Shown here piece after piece: positions 1 through 8,286 of a DNA stretch of 34,459 bases. Location of the stretch: contig DATGSS010000068.1 in NCBI GenBank assembly GCA_035302345.1, forward strand, positions 1 through 34,459, given 5' to 3'. The notes beneath the pieces were generated by a model. That model was not told where the DNA came from, made no database searches, and saw only the letters and a list, made by a program, of their open reading frames with translations. A program made the position numbers and the translations under genes. Within the stretch, counting starts at the first letter, position 1; each line of letters opens with the position of its first letter. This DNA is from Paenalcaligenes sp035302345. GTDB taxonomy: Bacteria > Pseudomonadota > Gammaproteobacteria > Burkholderiales > Burkholderiaceae_B.

Positions 1-566
1 AAAGGCTCACCTTCGTGACCACGCCTATTATTTAATAGCCAGGCAGCTATTTCCACATTACGGGCGGCATTAAAAATATGTTGGGCATTGAGCTGATCAG
101 CAATATAAAACCGGCTTTTGTTATTATGTGCAGCCAAAATCATATCTGCCAGGCCGAAAATAAATGCCCCAACCCTATCACCAGTGAAATCATCACTAAG
201 AGATACACTTAATATTTCTATATCTTGTAACCCATCTAAATTAGCGGGCGGTGTAGCATTTTCTATGGCGAACTGTGAGGCAGCGATAGCCTCTTGCATA
301 GAGCCAAAGCCCCCACGTTGCCACTGGATTGGATTGCGTTTATAGAGTTTCTCGCGCAGTCGATAAACAGTATCCAGATTATCACGCATCGCAATGGTCA
401 CGGTACGATTAAAGTCCGTTTGCGCAAATTGATCCATACTCATGGATTCGCCTTTAGGTTGCCCACGTTCTCCTGGAGGATGCGCACAGGCCAATAGTCC
501 GGTCATCGCGACCAGCAACCCATATCGAAATGCCTGATGAGATGTCTGCTTTATTATTCGCTTCAC
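1..566 (-). CDS. Conserved hypothetical lipoprotein, C-terminus cut by window edge
   Basis: The frame is open from base 566 down to base 1, so only the N-terminal 188 residues are visible. The start is a GTG at 564-566; an in-frame stop lies three codons upstream. The first ~27 residues carry KR, a hydrophobic stretch and a lipobox ending LLAC, after which the mature protein would begin AHPPGERG, so it is probably an outer-membrane or periplasmic lipoprotein. The mature part is soluble and contains DDFTGDRVGAFIFGLADMIL and a FNAARNVEIAAWLLNN segment. I recall similar uncharacterised lipoproteins in Burkholderiales but know no function. It is divergent from pntA, with 199 bases between them. 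Alternative: translation from the internal ATG (21 codons later) would remove the signal peptide, which is less likely. Confidence 0.75.
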   Translation of the reverse strand, partial: MKRIIKQTSHQAFRYGLLVAMTGLLACAHPPGERGQPKGESMSMDQFAQTDFNRTVTIAMRDNLDTVYRLREKLYKRNPIQWQRGGFGSMQEAIAASQFAIENATPPANLDGLQDIEILSVSLSDDFTGDRVGAFIFGLADMILAAHNNKSRFYIADQLNAQHIFNAARNVEIAAWLLNNRRGHEGEP

Positions 567-657
567 GAAACGCTAAATAAAAATCAATCCTACGTCTAAA
601 GACAGTTGACCATACCGAAGTCTAACAGCTTACTGTTACTGTGCGTAGGCTTAAGAT

Positions 658-668
658 ATAGTGACTAT
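658..668. promoter_or_regulatory. Short perfect palindrome upstream of pntA
   Basis: ATAGTGACTAT is an 11-base perfect palindrome about 100 bases before the pntA start. It overlaps a possible -10 element (TATAGT at 657-662), although no good -35 lies 16-18 bases further up. It could be an operator for the pnt operon or part of a weak promoter. An 11-base palindrome can arise by chance in an intergenic region, so this is only a candidate. Confidence 0.25.
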
Positions 669-765
669 GAATGCATAACTGCAATAATAATAGCCCTGCA
701 CTGCAGGCAACCATATATTTACCATGCGTATTTTTCATGAAACATAATCGCCCGAAAGGATAACT

Positions 766-2322
766 ATGAGCAAGAAAATCGGTATTCCAAAGGAAACGCT
801 TGCGGGTGAGACCCGTGTCGCGGCGACGCCAAAAACCGTGAGTCAACTCATTGACCTAGGTTTCGAGGTGCTCGTAGAGCACGGTGCCGGTGTACACGCA
901 GCGATGAATGACGAGGCTTATGAAAGCTCAGGAGCACAGCTGGCTACTCATGCCGAAGTCTGGGCCTGCCCCACTATTATCAAGGTAAATCCACCAACCA
1001 CTGCCGAGGCTGAGCTCTTAACACCCGAGAGCACTTTGATCAGCTTTTTTTGGCCCGCTAATAACGAGGCACTACTAACACAACTACAAGACAAAAAAAT
1101 CACTGTGTTAGCGATGGATATGGTGCCACGTATTTCTCGGGCACAGAGCATGGATGCACTGTCATCTATGGCCAATATCAGTGGCTATCGTGCTGTGATA
1201 GAGGCTGCAAATAGCTTTGGGCGCTTTTTTACCGGCCAGATTACAGCGGCAGGTCAAATTCCCCCAGCAAAGGTGCTTGTCATCGGTGCAGGGGTGGCCG
1301 GTTTGGCAGCCATCGGAGCAGCCACACAACTAGGTGCTGTGGTACGTGCCTTTGATACACGCTTAGAGGTCGCCGAACAAATTGAATCTATGGGCGGTGA
1401 GTTCCTCAAGCTAGATTTCCCTATTGAAAGCACTGGCAGTGGCGACGGCTATGCGACGACCATGAGTGATGAGTTTATCGAAGCCGAACTAAAACTATTT
1501 GCCCAGCAGGCCAAAGAAGTGGATATCATCATTTCAACGGCAGCCATCCCCGGTCAAGAAGCACCCAAGCTAATTACCGATGAAATGGTTAATAGCATGA
1601 AAAATGGCTCAGTCATTGTAGATTTGGCCGCCCTAACAGGGGGCAACTGTACGCTAACTAAAGCCGGAGAAAAAATTATCACAGACAATGGCGTGACCAT
1701 CATTGGCTATACCGATATGATGAATCGCTTACCCACCCAAGCTGCCCAGCTTTATGCAAACAACGTCATTAATTTGATGCGGCTCTTAGCACCTAGCAAA
1801 GAGGGTGAATTAGCATTGGATTTCGATGACGATGTCATTCGCAACATGACCCTTACGCATGATGGCGATTTGATGTATCCTCCCCCACCCATACAGGTGT
1901 CCGCCGCGCCATCTGCGCAAAAGAAAACCCCAGCCCCAACTCCTGCGGCTCCGACTCCCAAGAAAACGCTACCTCGACCGATTGCGATTGGCTTGCTAGG
2001 GATCGCTGCCATATTATTCCTATGGCTGGGTCAAAATGCGCCGGCACAATTTCTTAATCACATGATCGTATTTGTGCTGTCTTGTGTAGTGGGTTACTAC
2101 GTCATTTGGAATGTGACTCATTCCTTGCATACCCCATTGATGTCAGTTACTAATGCTATTTCCAGCATTATTATCCTGGGCGCTTTATTACAAATCGGTC
2201 AGGCTGGATTTTGGGTTTCTTTGCTCGCTTTTATTGCAGTCCTCGTTGCTAGCATCAACATATTTGGGGGCTTTTATGTCACGCGTCGCATGCTGCACAT
2301 GTTTCGTAAAAAAGAACAATAA
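766..2322 (+). CDS. pntA: Proton-translocating NAD(P) transhydrogenase subunit alpha
   Basis: PntA with PntB forms the inner-membrane transhydrogenase that uses the proton-motive force to transfer hydride from NADH to NADP+. At 518 residues it matches the fused E. coli-type alpha subunit (about 510). The N-terminal half is the NAD(H)-binding domain I: RAQSMDALSSMANISGY near residues 125-141, the Rossmann glycines GAGVAG at 174-179, and RAFDTR at 194-199. A Pro/Ala/Lys-rich linker (about 378-405) leads to four predicted membrane helices (about 405-508). The ATG follows AAGGA at 756-760 with suitable spacing. pntB starts 18 bases downstream, so the two are co-transcribed. Identification is secure from the domain order and motifs. 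Confidence 0.97.
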   Translation: MSKKIGIPKETLAGETRVAATPKTVSQLIDLGFEVLVEHGAGVHAAMNDEAYESSGAQLATHAEVWACPTIIKVNPPTTAEAELLTPESTLISFFWPANNEALLTQLQDKKITVLAMDMVPRISRAQSMDALSSMANISGYRAVIEAANSFGRFFTGQITAAGQIPPAKVLVIGAGVAGLAAIGAATQLGAVVRAFDTRLEVAEQIESMGGEFLKLDFPIESTGSGDGYATTMSDEFIEAELKLFAQQAKEVDIIISTAAIPGQEAPKLITDEMVNSMKNGSVIVDLAALTGGNCTLTKAGEKIITDNGVTIIGYTDMMNRLPTQAAQLYANNVINLMRLLAPSKEGELALDFDDDVIRNMTLTHDGDLMYPPPPIQVSAAPSAQKKTPAPTPAAPTPKKTLPRPIAIGLLGIAAILFLWLGQNAPAQFLNHMIVFVLSCVVGYYVIWNVTHSLHTPLMSVTNAISSIIILGALLQIGQAGFWVSLLAFIAVLVASINIFGGFYVTRRMLHMFRKKEQ

Positions 2323-2340
2323 ACCAAGGGAGCTCACACC

Positions 2341-3714
2341 ATGTCATACGGCTTGATTACTGCTGCTTATATCATTGCAGCTCTATTTTTTATTCTTAGT
2401 CTTTCTGGGCTCTCACGCCAGGAATCAGCCCGTCACGGCAATCTTTTTGGCATTGCCGGAATGGCTATTGCGCTGTTTGTCACTATTTTTGCGGAACACA
2501 CAACAGCTCTGCCATGGATCATCATAGCCATGTTGATTGGCGCGGTGATTGGAATTTACAAAGCGCACCGGGTGGAAATGACCCAAATGCCCGAGCTCAT
2601 TGCCTTGCTGCATAGCTTTGTAGGGTTAGCTGCCGTGCTCGTTGGGTTTAATAGTTTTGCCATGGCAGCTAGCGTTAGTCCAGAAATGCAAACCATACAC
2701 TTGGTAGAGGTATATATCGGAGTCTTTATTGGCGCCATTACGCTGACCGGCTCTGTTGTTGCCTACGGCAAGCTCAGCGCCAAAATGGCCAGCAAACCAT
2801 TACAGCTACCCCATAAACATTTACTCAACCTCATTGCTTTAATACTGTCGGTCTTATTGCTGATTTGGTATATCAAGGCCGAAGGCTCTTGGTTTGCATT
2901 GCTGTTAATGACAATCATTGCCTTGGCGTTTGGGTGGCACCTGGTCGCTGCCATCGGCGGCGCTGATATGCCCGTAGTTGTATCGATGCTGAACTCGTAC
3001 TCAGGGTGGGCCGCGGCGGCTGCTGGCTTTATGCTAGAAAATGATCTACTCATCGTCACAGGTGCTTTGGTAGGCTCATCTGGTGCGATCCTGTCTTACA
3101 TCATGTGTCAGGCGATGAATCGCTCTTTCATTTCGGTAATTGCAGGTGGTTTTGGTAGCGAGGGCGTCATCGCAGACGATAGTGATATGGGCGACTACAA
3201 AGAGCTGCAGCCAGCTGAAGTCGCCGACATGCTGAAAAATGCTCGTTCTGTGATTATCACACCAGGTTATGGCATGGCCGTTGCACATGCTCAAAATATC
3301 GTTGCCACCATCACCGAGCAACTATCATCTCAAGGGGTCAATGTCCGTTTTGGCATCCACCCAGTTGCTGGTCGACTCCCCGGGCATATGAACGTTTTAT
3401 TAGCAGAAGCACGGGTCCCCTACGATGTCGTATTGGGCATGGATGAAATCAATGATGATTTTCAGGATACCGATGTGGTGCTGGTGATTGGTGCCAATGA
3501 TACGGTCAACCCTGCCGCTGCTACTGATCCTCATAGTCCCATTGCAGGCATGCCAGTACTGCATGTCTGGGAGGCCAAAAATGTGATCGTCTTTAAACGC
3601 TCAATGAGTTCGGGTTATGCTGGCGTCGCCAATCCGCTCTTTTATAATGACAACTCTTTTATGTGCTTTGGTGATGCCAAAGCCAGTTTAGAGGCGGTAG
3701 AACGAGCCTTGTAA
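2341..3714 (+). CDS. pntB: Proton-translocating NAD(P) transhydrogenase subunit beta
   Basis: This is the beta subunit, carrying most of the proton-conducting membrane domain and the NADP(H)-binding domain III. Residues 1-260 hold about eight or nine membrane helices. His91, in HSFVGLAA, occupies the position of the E. coli beta-His91 implicated in proton transfer. Domain III shows GYGMAVAHAQ at 309-318, GIHPVAGRLPGHMNVLLAEA around 338-357, VIGANDTVNPAA around 382-393, and KRSMSSGYAGV.NPLFY near 419-435. Length (457) is close to the E. coli protein (462). An AGGGAG ribosome-binding site precedes the ATG by about 8 bases. The next gene begins 30 bases after the stop, so the operon continues. 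Confidence 0.97.
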   Translation: MSYGLITAAYIIAALFFILSLSGLSRQESARHGNLFGIAGMAIALFVTIFAEHTTALPWIIIAMLIGAVIGIYKAHRVEMTQMPELIALLHSFVGLAAVLVGFNSFAMAASVSPEMQTIHLVEVYIGVFIGAITLTGSVVAYGKLSAKMASKPLQLPHKHLLNLIALILSVLLLIWYIKAEGSWFALLLMTIIALAFGWHLVAAIGGADMPVVVSMLNSYSGWAAAAAGFMLENDLLIVTGALVGSSGAILSYIMCQAMNRSFISVIAGGFGSEGVIADDSDMGDYKELQPAEVADMLKNARSVIITPGYGMAVAHAQNIVATITEQLSSQGVNVRFGIHPVAGRLPGHMNVLLAEARVPYDVVLGMDEINDDFQDTDVVLVIGANDTVNPAAATDPHSPIAGMPVLHVWEAKNVIVFKRSMSSGYAGVANPLFYNDNSFMCFGDAKASLEAVERAL

Positions 3715-3744
3715 CCCTTTTCTAAAATCACAAAGGAGCCCCTA

Positions 3745-5064
3745 ATGCAACGTGCGCTCGACCTGGATGCTTCACCCCCTTTGAGCTATGCATTACGCTT
3801 CTTTGTGAGCGCACCAGCCTACGTTTTACTGACCGTTCTACTGCTTTTTTATGCAGGCCCGATTGCCTTGGGATCACGGTGGCAGCCTGCAATACTGGCT
3901 GCTACCCATTTATTGGCCTTGGGTGCTATCGCCCAGACCATGTTTGGTGCTTTATTACAAATCATGCCTGTAGCCACGGGCATTCACATCTTTAAAGGCC
4001 CATGGCGGGTCACCCTCATCCACCTAACCCTTAATTTGGGCACACTGTGCTTGGCGACCGGATTTTTAACATATAAGCCGCTATTTTTTCTCTGTGCCAG
4101 TGCGCTGCTAGCAGCCTCGTTTATCATTTTTTTGCTCTCGGTAGCCTGGGCTCTTTGGCGCGATAGAAAGCTTCGAACCAAAGGCGCACCGACCATTTTA
4201 ATGGCGATACGTTTGTCCATCGTGAGCTTGGTTTTAGCTGTGGGACTTGGGCTTTATCTGAGTACCCATTTTGGGCTTAGCGCTCCCGTAGATCGGTGGT
4301 GGACCAACCTGCACGTTGCCTGGGCATTATTTGGCTGGATTGGTCTTTTAGTGATAGGCATCAGCTTTCAAGTCATCCCTATATTCCAAGTCACCGAACG
4401 TTACCCTAACCCCATTACTCACTGGCTAGCACCGGTGTTATTTGTCGGACTTTTAATACTCAGTTATGGCCTTACTCGCAGCCAAGGTGCGCTATGGACG
4501 GCAGCCCTGTTGCTAGGCTTTTGTCTCTACGCCTTGATAAGCTTAAAACTATTACATAAACGCAAACGCCCCTCACCCGATACCACTACTATCTTTTGGC
4601 GAACCTCATTCATTTGCTTAATTTTGACCCTCCCTTTGTGGTTGTTATTGAGCCTAGATGCTTGGCCATCGCGGATGAATGAACTCACCGTGCTCTTGGG
4701 TGGGCTCGCATTATTAGGGTTTGCTTGGTCTGCGATCAATGGAATGCTTTATACCATTTTGCCTTTTTTATTGTGGTATAACGCGCAACGCAACTCACTC
4801 ATCGTCATTCGGTCTTTGCCACGAGTACATCAATACTTGCCAGATGCTATTGCACGCCCCCAATTTTATGTTCATTTAGGTGCACTTTTATTGCTCTTAG
4901 CGGCATTTTTTTGGCCTCAATTTTTCTTTTATCCAGCACTAGTCGTCCTAGGTTTAAGCATCCTCTGGCTTTATAAAAACATTACTATTGCATTGCGCAA
5001 ATATCAGTCTGCGCTTAATTTAATTCAAACAACACTCGCCCAAGAACAACAAAACAAACCCTAA
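3745..5064 (+). CDS. Twelve-helix membrane protein with conserved-looking histidines, function unknown
   Basis: A 439-residue integral membrane protein with about 12 predicted helices and short loops. Several His residues sit at or near helix ends: THLLALG in helix 2, GIHIF after it, LIHLTLN in helix 3, STHFG after helix 5, and NLHVAWALFGW in helix 6. The segment GALLQIMPVATG in helix 2 and FQVIPIFQVTERYP after helix 6 resemble a betaproteobacterial family that is sometimes compared with heme-copper-oxidase subunit I or NnrS-type proteins; that comparison is from memory and unproven. A strong AAAGGAG site precedes the ATG, and the gap to pntB is only 30 bases, so it is very likely the third gene of the pnt operon. 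A role in redox or heme/copper handling is inference only. Confidence 0.8.
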   Translation: MQRALDLDASPPLSYALRFFVSAPAYVLLTVLLLFYAGPIALGSRWQPAILAATHLLALGAIAQTMFGALLQIMPVATGIHIFKGPWRVTLIHLTLNLGTLCLATGFLTYKPLFFLCASALLAASFIIFLLSVAWALWRDRKLRTKGAPTILMAIRLSIVSLVLAVGLGLYLSTHFGLSAPVDRWWTNLHVAWALFGWIGLLVIGISFQVIPIFQVTERYPNPITHWLAPVLFVGLLILSYGLTRSQGALWTAALLLGFCLYALISLKLLHKRKRPSPDTTTIFWRTSFICLILTLPLWLLLSLDAWPSRMNELTVLLGGLALLGFAWSAINGMLYTILPFLLWYNAQRNSLIVIRSLPRVHQYLPDAIARPQFYVHLGALLLLLAAFFWPQFFFYPALVVLGLSILWLYKNITIALRKYQSALNLIQTTLAQEQQNKP

Positions 5065-5120
5065 TCAGACAATTAATCAGCATAGTTTTGAAAAACAGTA
5101 TAAAATGGCTTTTCCCCTAT

Positions 5121-5141
5121 TTATACTCATTTTGAGTTTAT
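5121..5141 (+). promoter_or_regulatory. Predicted NadQ-type operator in front of the PTS_EIIC_2-like gene
   Basis: A 21-base inverted repeat: left half TTATACTCA, spacer TTT, right half TGAGTTTAT, which differs from the perfect complement TGAGTATAA at two bases. The same half-sites, with the same 3-base spacing, occur twice over the nadC promoter at 26669-26689 and 26692-26712. It overlaps a possible -10 element (TATACT, 5122-5127) and ends 12 bases before the chosen ATG, a position suited to repression. Assignment to the NAD regulator encoded at 26792-27787 rests on the shared motif, not on binding data. Confidence 0.65.
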
Positions 5142-5153
5142 CTGGTGAACGCC

Positions 5154-6170
5154 ATGTCAGTACGCAGTTTTTTAAAGCAAAGAAATATTGAGTTTTCACT
5201 ACGTCGTTACGGAGTTGACATGATCAACTACATGACGTGGGGGCTCTTTGGTTCGCTTATTATTGGATTGATCATTAAAACCATTGGCCAATGGACCCAT
5301 ATTGATTATTTGACCGAGGTAGGGACCGTCGCCCAAGCTGGCATGGGTGCAGCTATCGGCGCAGGGGCTGCGTACGGACTACAAGCACCCCCAATGGCAT
5401 TGTTTACGGCTCCGATTATTGGACAATTGGCTGTCACGGTGGGCGGTGGTCCTGTTGGCAGTTTGGTCGCTGTCATTATTAGCACTGAATGCGCCAAATT
5501 AGCTCATCGCAAAAGAGCCACAGATATTATTTTTGTCCCTGCGGTGAGTCTTTTAATAGGTATGGCTGTGGCATATGGCATTGCTCCGATGCTGGGCGAT
5601 ATGATGCGTACCATTGGGCGCAGTATCGAATGGGCAATGGAACTACAGCCTGTTTTTATGAGCATGCTGCTGGCAGTCATTGTGGGCATGGTCTTGACCA
5701 GCCCTACATCAAGTGCTGCCCTGACTATTTCTTTAGATCTCAGTGGGCTCGCAGCAGGTGCAGCCACAGCGGGGTGTTGTGCGCAGATGATTGGTTTTGC
5801 CGCGATGGGCTATCGAGAAAATGGCTGGGGTGGTCTGATCGGGATCGGTTTGGGGACCAGCATGCTACAGCTACCCAATATAATTAAAAACCCTTTTATC
5901 TGGGTTCCACCCATTTTGACAGCTGCAATTATGGGGCCGATCGCTACACTGGGTTTTGGTATGCGCAATGTACCCGCGGGCGCCGGCATGGGTAGCAGCG
6001 GTTTAGTTGGCCAGGTAGGAACACTAGAGGCGATGGGCAATAGCGCCGACGTGTGGATGTCTATTGCCCTTGTGCAATTTATATTGCCTGCATTATTAGC
6101 TTGGTTGCTGTATTGGCTTTTGATGCGTTTGCGACTAATACAGGCTGGTGATCTGCGCCTGCCCAAATAA
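5154..6170 (+). CDS. PTS_EIIC_2 / PfoR-type membrane protein, candidate transporter
   Basis: A 338-residue polytopic membrane protein with roughly ten helices and many small residues. Its sequence (GAAIGAGAAYGLQAPPMALFTAPIIG, TSPTSSAALTISLDLSGLAAGAATAGCCAQMIGFA, GLGTSMLQLPNIIKNPFIWVPP, GMGSSGLVGQVG) fits the PTS_EIIC_2 / 'regulatory protein PfoR' group. That group resembles PTS IIC components but usually lacks any phosphotransfer domains, and none are present here. I chose the ATG at 5154 because GGTGA lies 5 bases before it; a GTG at 5145 would add three residues. It stands 89 bases after the pnt operon, with its own operator-like box. That box matches those at nadC, so transport of an NAD precursor or related metabolite is a reasonable hypothesis. 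No substrate can be read from the sequence. Confidence 0.8.
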   Translation: MSVRSFLKQRNIEFSLRRYGVDMINYMTWGLFGSLIIGLIIKTIGQWTHIDYLTEVGTVAQAGMGAAIGAGAAYGLQAPPMALFTAPIIGQLAVTVGGGPVGSLVAVIISTECAKLAHRKRATDIIFVPAVSLLIGMAVAYGIAPMLGDMMRTIGRSIEWAMELQPVFMSMLLAVIVGMVLTSPTSSAALTISLDLSGLAAGAATAGCCAQMIGFAAMGYRENGWGGLIGIGLGTSMLQLPNIIKNPFIWVPPILTAAIMGPIATLGFGMRNVPAGAGMGSSGLVGQVGTLEAMGNSADVWMSIALVQFILPALLAWLLYWLLMRLRLIQAGDLRLPK

Positions 6171-6184
6171 TTTATCCATACAGC

Positions 6185-6898
6185 TTATTTAGGCAAATAA
6201 CGCGTCGCATCCACTGCTTTACCGTCATAGCGCAGCTCGAAATATAATTGCACGTCGTTGCTGTCCGTATCACCCATACGAGCGATCTGTTGACCCTGCT
6301 TTATCTGCTCGCCCTCGTTGACGAGCAACTCGTCGTTATGTGCATAGACGGTCAAAAACTGATTCTCATGAGCAATAATCACCATATTCCCATAGCCGCG
6401 CAAGCCACTGCCGGCATACACCACACGCCCCGCTGCAGCAGCTTTGATGGGATCGCCTTTTTTGCCTTTGATGAATACCCCTTGGGATTGATTGCCCGTG
6501 CCTCTTTTGTGCGCACCTTGGGCAGGCCAGGCTAGATTTATATTACGCGGTGCAGCCACAGACGCTGCCGTGCTTTGGGTGGGTGCTTGGGCGACCGAGC
6601 TACCCGCCGATGGCAGTGCACCGCTACTAGAGCCGCCACGTACTTTTAGGGTTTGCCCAACGCGCAAGCGATTGGGATCTTTGATGGAATTCATGCGCAT
6701 TAACTCATCAACTGTTTGACCATGCTGACGAGCGATTTTGTACAGCGTATCACCACGCTGCACTGTGTATTCCCCTACCCCAGCTGATGGAGCCACCCCA
6801 CCCTTGGAGCCACATGCGACCAACAAAGCGATGAACAGACTCGCGACCAATCCACGAAACAACCGCCCAGTGTCGCTACGCGTTGTCAAACTATACAT
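6185..6898 (-). CDS. LysM / degenerate M23 peptidase lipoprotein, NlpD-like
   Basis: A 237-residue lipoprotein: positively charged N-terminus, hydrophobic segment and lipobox LVAC with Cys29. One LysM peptidoglycan-binding motif follows (about 43-87: YTVQRGDTLYKIARQHG...), then an Ala/Ser-rich linker and a C-terminal LytM/M23 domain (about 140-237). The zinc ligands look lost: the first His/Asp motif reads SQGVFIKG, and the usual HxH site reads QLYFELR. This is the pattern of NlpD/EnvC-type amidase activators rather than active endopeptidases, so the likely job is activating an N-acetylmuramoyl-L-alanine amidase at division. Unlike the common arrangement, no surE, pcm or rpoS lies beside it. 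It converges on the gene ending at 6170. Confidence 0.85.
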   Translation of the reverse strand: MYSLTTRSDTGRLFRGLVASLFIALLVACGSKGGVAPSAGVGEYTVQRGDTLYKIARQHGQTVDELMRMNSIKDPNRLRVGQTLKVRGGSSSGALPSAGSSVAQAPTQSTAASVAAPRNINLAWPAQGAHKRGTGNQSQGVFIKGKKGDPIKAAAAGRVVYAGSGLRGYGNMVIIAHENQFLTVYAHNDELLVNEGEQIKQGQQIARMGDTDSNDVQLYFELRYDGKAVDATRYLPK

Positions 6899-7033
6899 TC
6901 ACCCAGTCTTCCTATAACCATTAACTGCCGTACAAAACACTTTGCATGTTAAAAATGCAGATAAAATACGCTCAACACTGTAGCAGATTGTACGCTATTG
7001 GCCGCATAAGCAACATACTGGGTGAAGTTTTAT

Positions 7034-8083
7034 TTAGCCAACGTGAACGACAGCATCACCAATTTTTACACGACCAATCTGAGCTGCTTGTGAAAACCCT
7101 TGTGTACGTAACAGTTGCATGACCTCGTCAACTGCCTCTGGCGCACAACTAATCAAGAGCCCCCCCGAGGTTTGCGGATCAGTGAGTAGGTGTTGTGCCG
7201 TTAGATCCAGACTATCTGAGAGCCGCACATGATCACCATAAGCCTTCCAATTGCGATTAGAAGCGCCAGTCACTACGCCTTGGGCGGCGAAATCTTGGCA
7301 ATAAGGCAGCCAGGGTAATTGTTCGTAGTCAATTTCAAATTGCAGTTGTGCGCCACAGGCCATTTCGTAGGCGTGGCCGAGCAATCCAAACCCGGTCACA
7401 TCTGTCATGGCATGAACCCCGGGCATTTGTGCTAGCTGAGTCCCGACAGAATTCAAGCGAGTCATACTTTGCACCATTGCCTGATAGCCCTGTGCATCGA
7501 GTAACTCTTGTTTAAAGGCTGCTGAAAGCACACCCACCCCTAAAGGTTTAGTCAAAATTAATACATCGCCTGCCTGTGCTTGATCGTTCTTTTTTATGTT
7601 ATTTAGCTGTACTAATCCTATTGCTGCTAATCCGTAAATAGGCTCGACAGAATCAATGGAATGCCCTCCTGCGATAGGAATCCCTGCCTGTTGACATGCG
7701 TGGGCACCCCCTGAAAGTATTTGGGCTATCTGTTCATGAGGCAAGACATTGATAGGCATACCAACAATCGCCAAAGCCATGATCGGCTGCCCCCCCATCG
7801 CGTAAATATCCGATAGCGCATTGGTTGCTGCTATTTGCCCAAAATCATATGGGTCATCCACAATGGGCATGAAAAAATCAGTGGTAGCAATCACTGCTTG
7901 AGAATCATTGATCTGATAGATCGCTGCATCATCAGCTGTTTCGGTACCGACTAGCAATGATTCGTAGGCGGCCATACTGGGCATCTCGGCCAGGAGTCCT
8001 CGCAAGACACCAGGATCTATTTTACAACCGCAACCCCCGCCATGTGACAAAGAGGTGAGACGTAATTTTTGAGCAGTAGACAT
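7034..8083 (-). CDS. selD: Selenide, water dikinase (selenophosphate synthetase)
   Basis: SelD makes selenophosphate, the selenium donor for selenocysteyl-tRNA and for 2-selenouridine in tRNA, from selenide and ATP. The N-terminal active-site segment SHGGGCGCKIDP contains the catalytic Cys and Lys, so this SelD carries Cys rather than Sec. Further AIRS/PurM-type motifs are TTDFFMPIVDDPYDFGQIAATNALSDIYAMGG, AGGHSIDS, TDVTGFGLLGHAYEM and LLTDPQTSGGLL. I start at the ATG at 8083 because GAGGG lies about 10 bases upstream and the product then begins MSTAQKLRLTSLSHGGGC, similar in length to E. coli SelD. A TTG at 8110 would add nine residues but has no ribosome-binding site. It lies downstream of tRNA-Sec, selB and selA on the same strand. 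Confidence 0.96.
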   Translation of the reverse strand: MSTAQKLRLTSLSHGGGCGCKIDPGVLRGLLAEMPSMAAYESLLVGTETADDAAIYQINDSQAVIATTDFFMPIVDDPYDFGQIAATNALSDIYAMGGQPIMALAIVGMPINVLPHEQIAQILSGGAHACQQAGIPIAGGHSIDSVEPIYGLAAIGLVQLNNIKKNDQAQAGDVLILTKPLGVGVLSAAFKQELLDAQGYQAMVQSMTRLNSVGTQLAQMPGVHAMTDVTGFGLLGHAYEMACGAQLQFEIDYEQLPWLPYCQDFAAQGVVTGASNRNWKAYGDHVRLSDSLDLTAQHLLTDPQTSGGLLISCAPEAVDEVMQLLRTQGFSQAAQIGRVKIGDAVVHVG

Positions 8084-8145
8084 TAATTTCTGGCCCTCTG
8101 ATAGCGGCAAACACGTTGCACTGACTACGCCAGAACGGAAAGAGA

Positions 8146-8241
8146 TGGCGGAAGGTAGCAGGAGTCGAACCTACCCGGGAATGTCTAACACCCCCAACTG
8201 GGTTTGAAGCCCAGCCGCACCACCCGGCACGATTACCTTCC
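8146..8241 (-). tRNA. selC: tRNA-Sec (anticodon TCA)
   Basis: Read on the minus strand this is a 96-base tRNA with encoded CCA. The acceptor arm is eight base pairs (GGAAGGTA with TACCTTCC), longer than the normal seven and diagnostic of tRNA-Sec. The anticodon arm is CTGGG-CTTCAAA-CCCAG, giving anticodon TCA, which reads UGA. A long variable arm (GGGGGTGTTAGACATTCCC region) and a T arm containing GGTTCGACTCC follow. It lies between selB and selD, so it may be processed from the selAB transcript. Confidence 0.96.
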
Positions 8242-8286
8242 TAAAACCGTCTGTGGCTATAAAGACAGCATTTTAGTACAAAGCAT

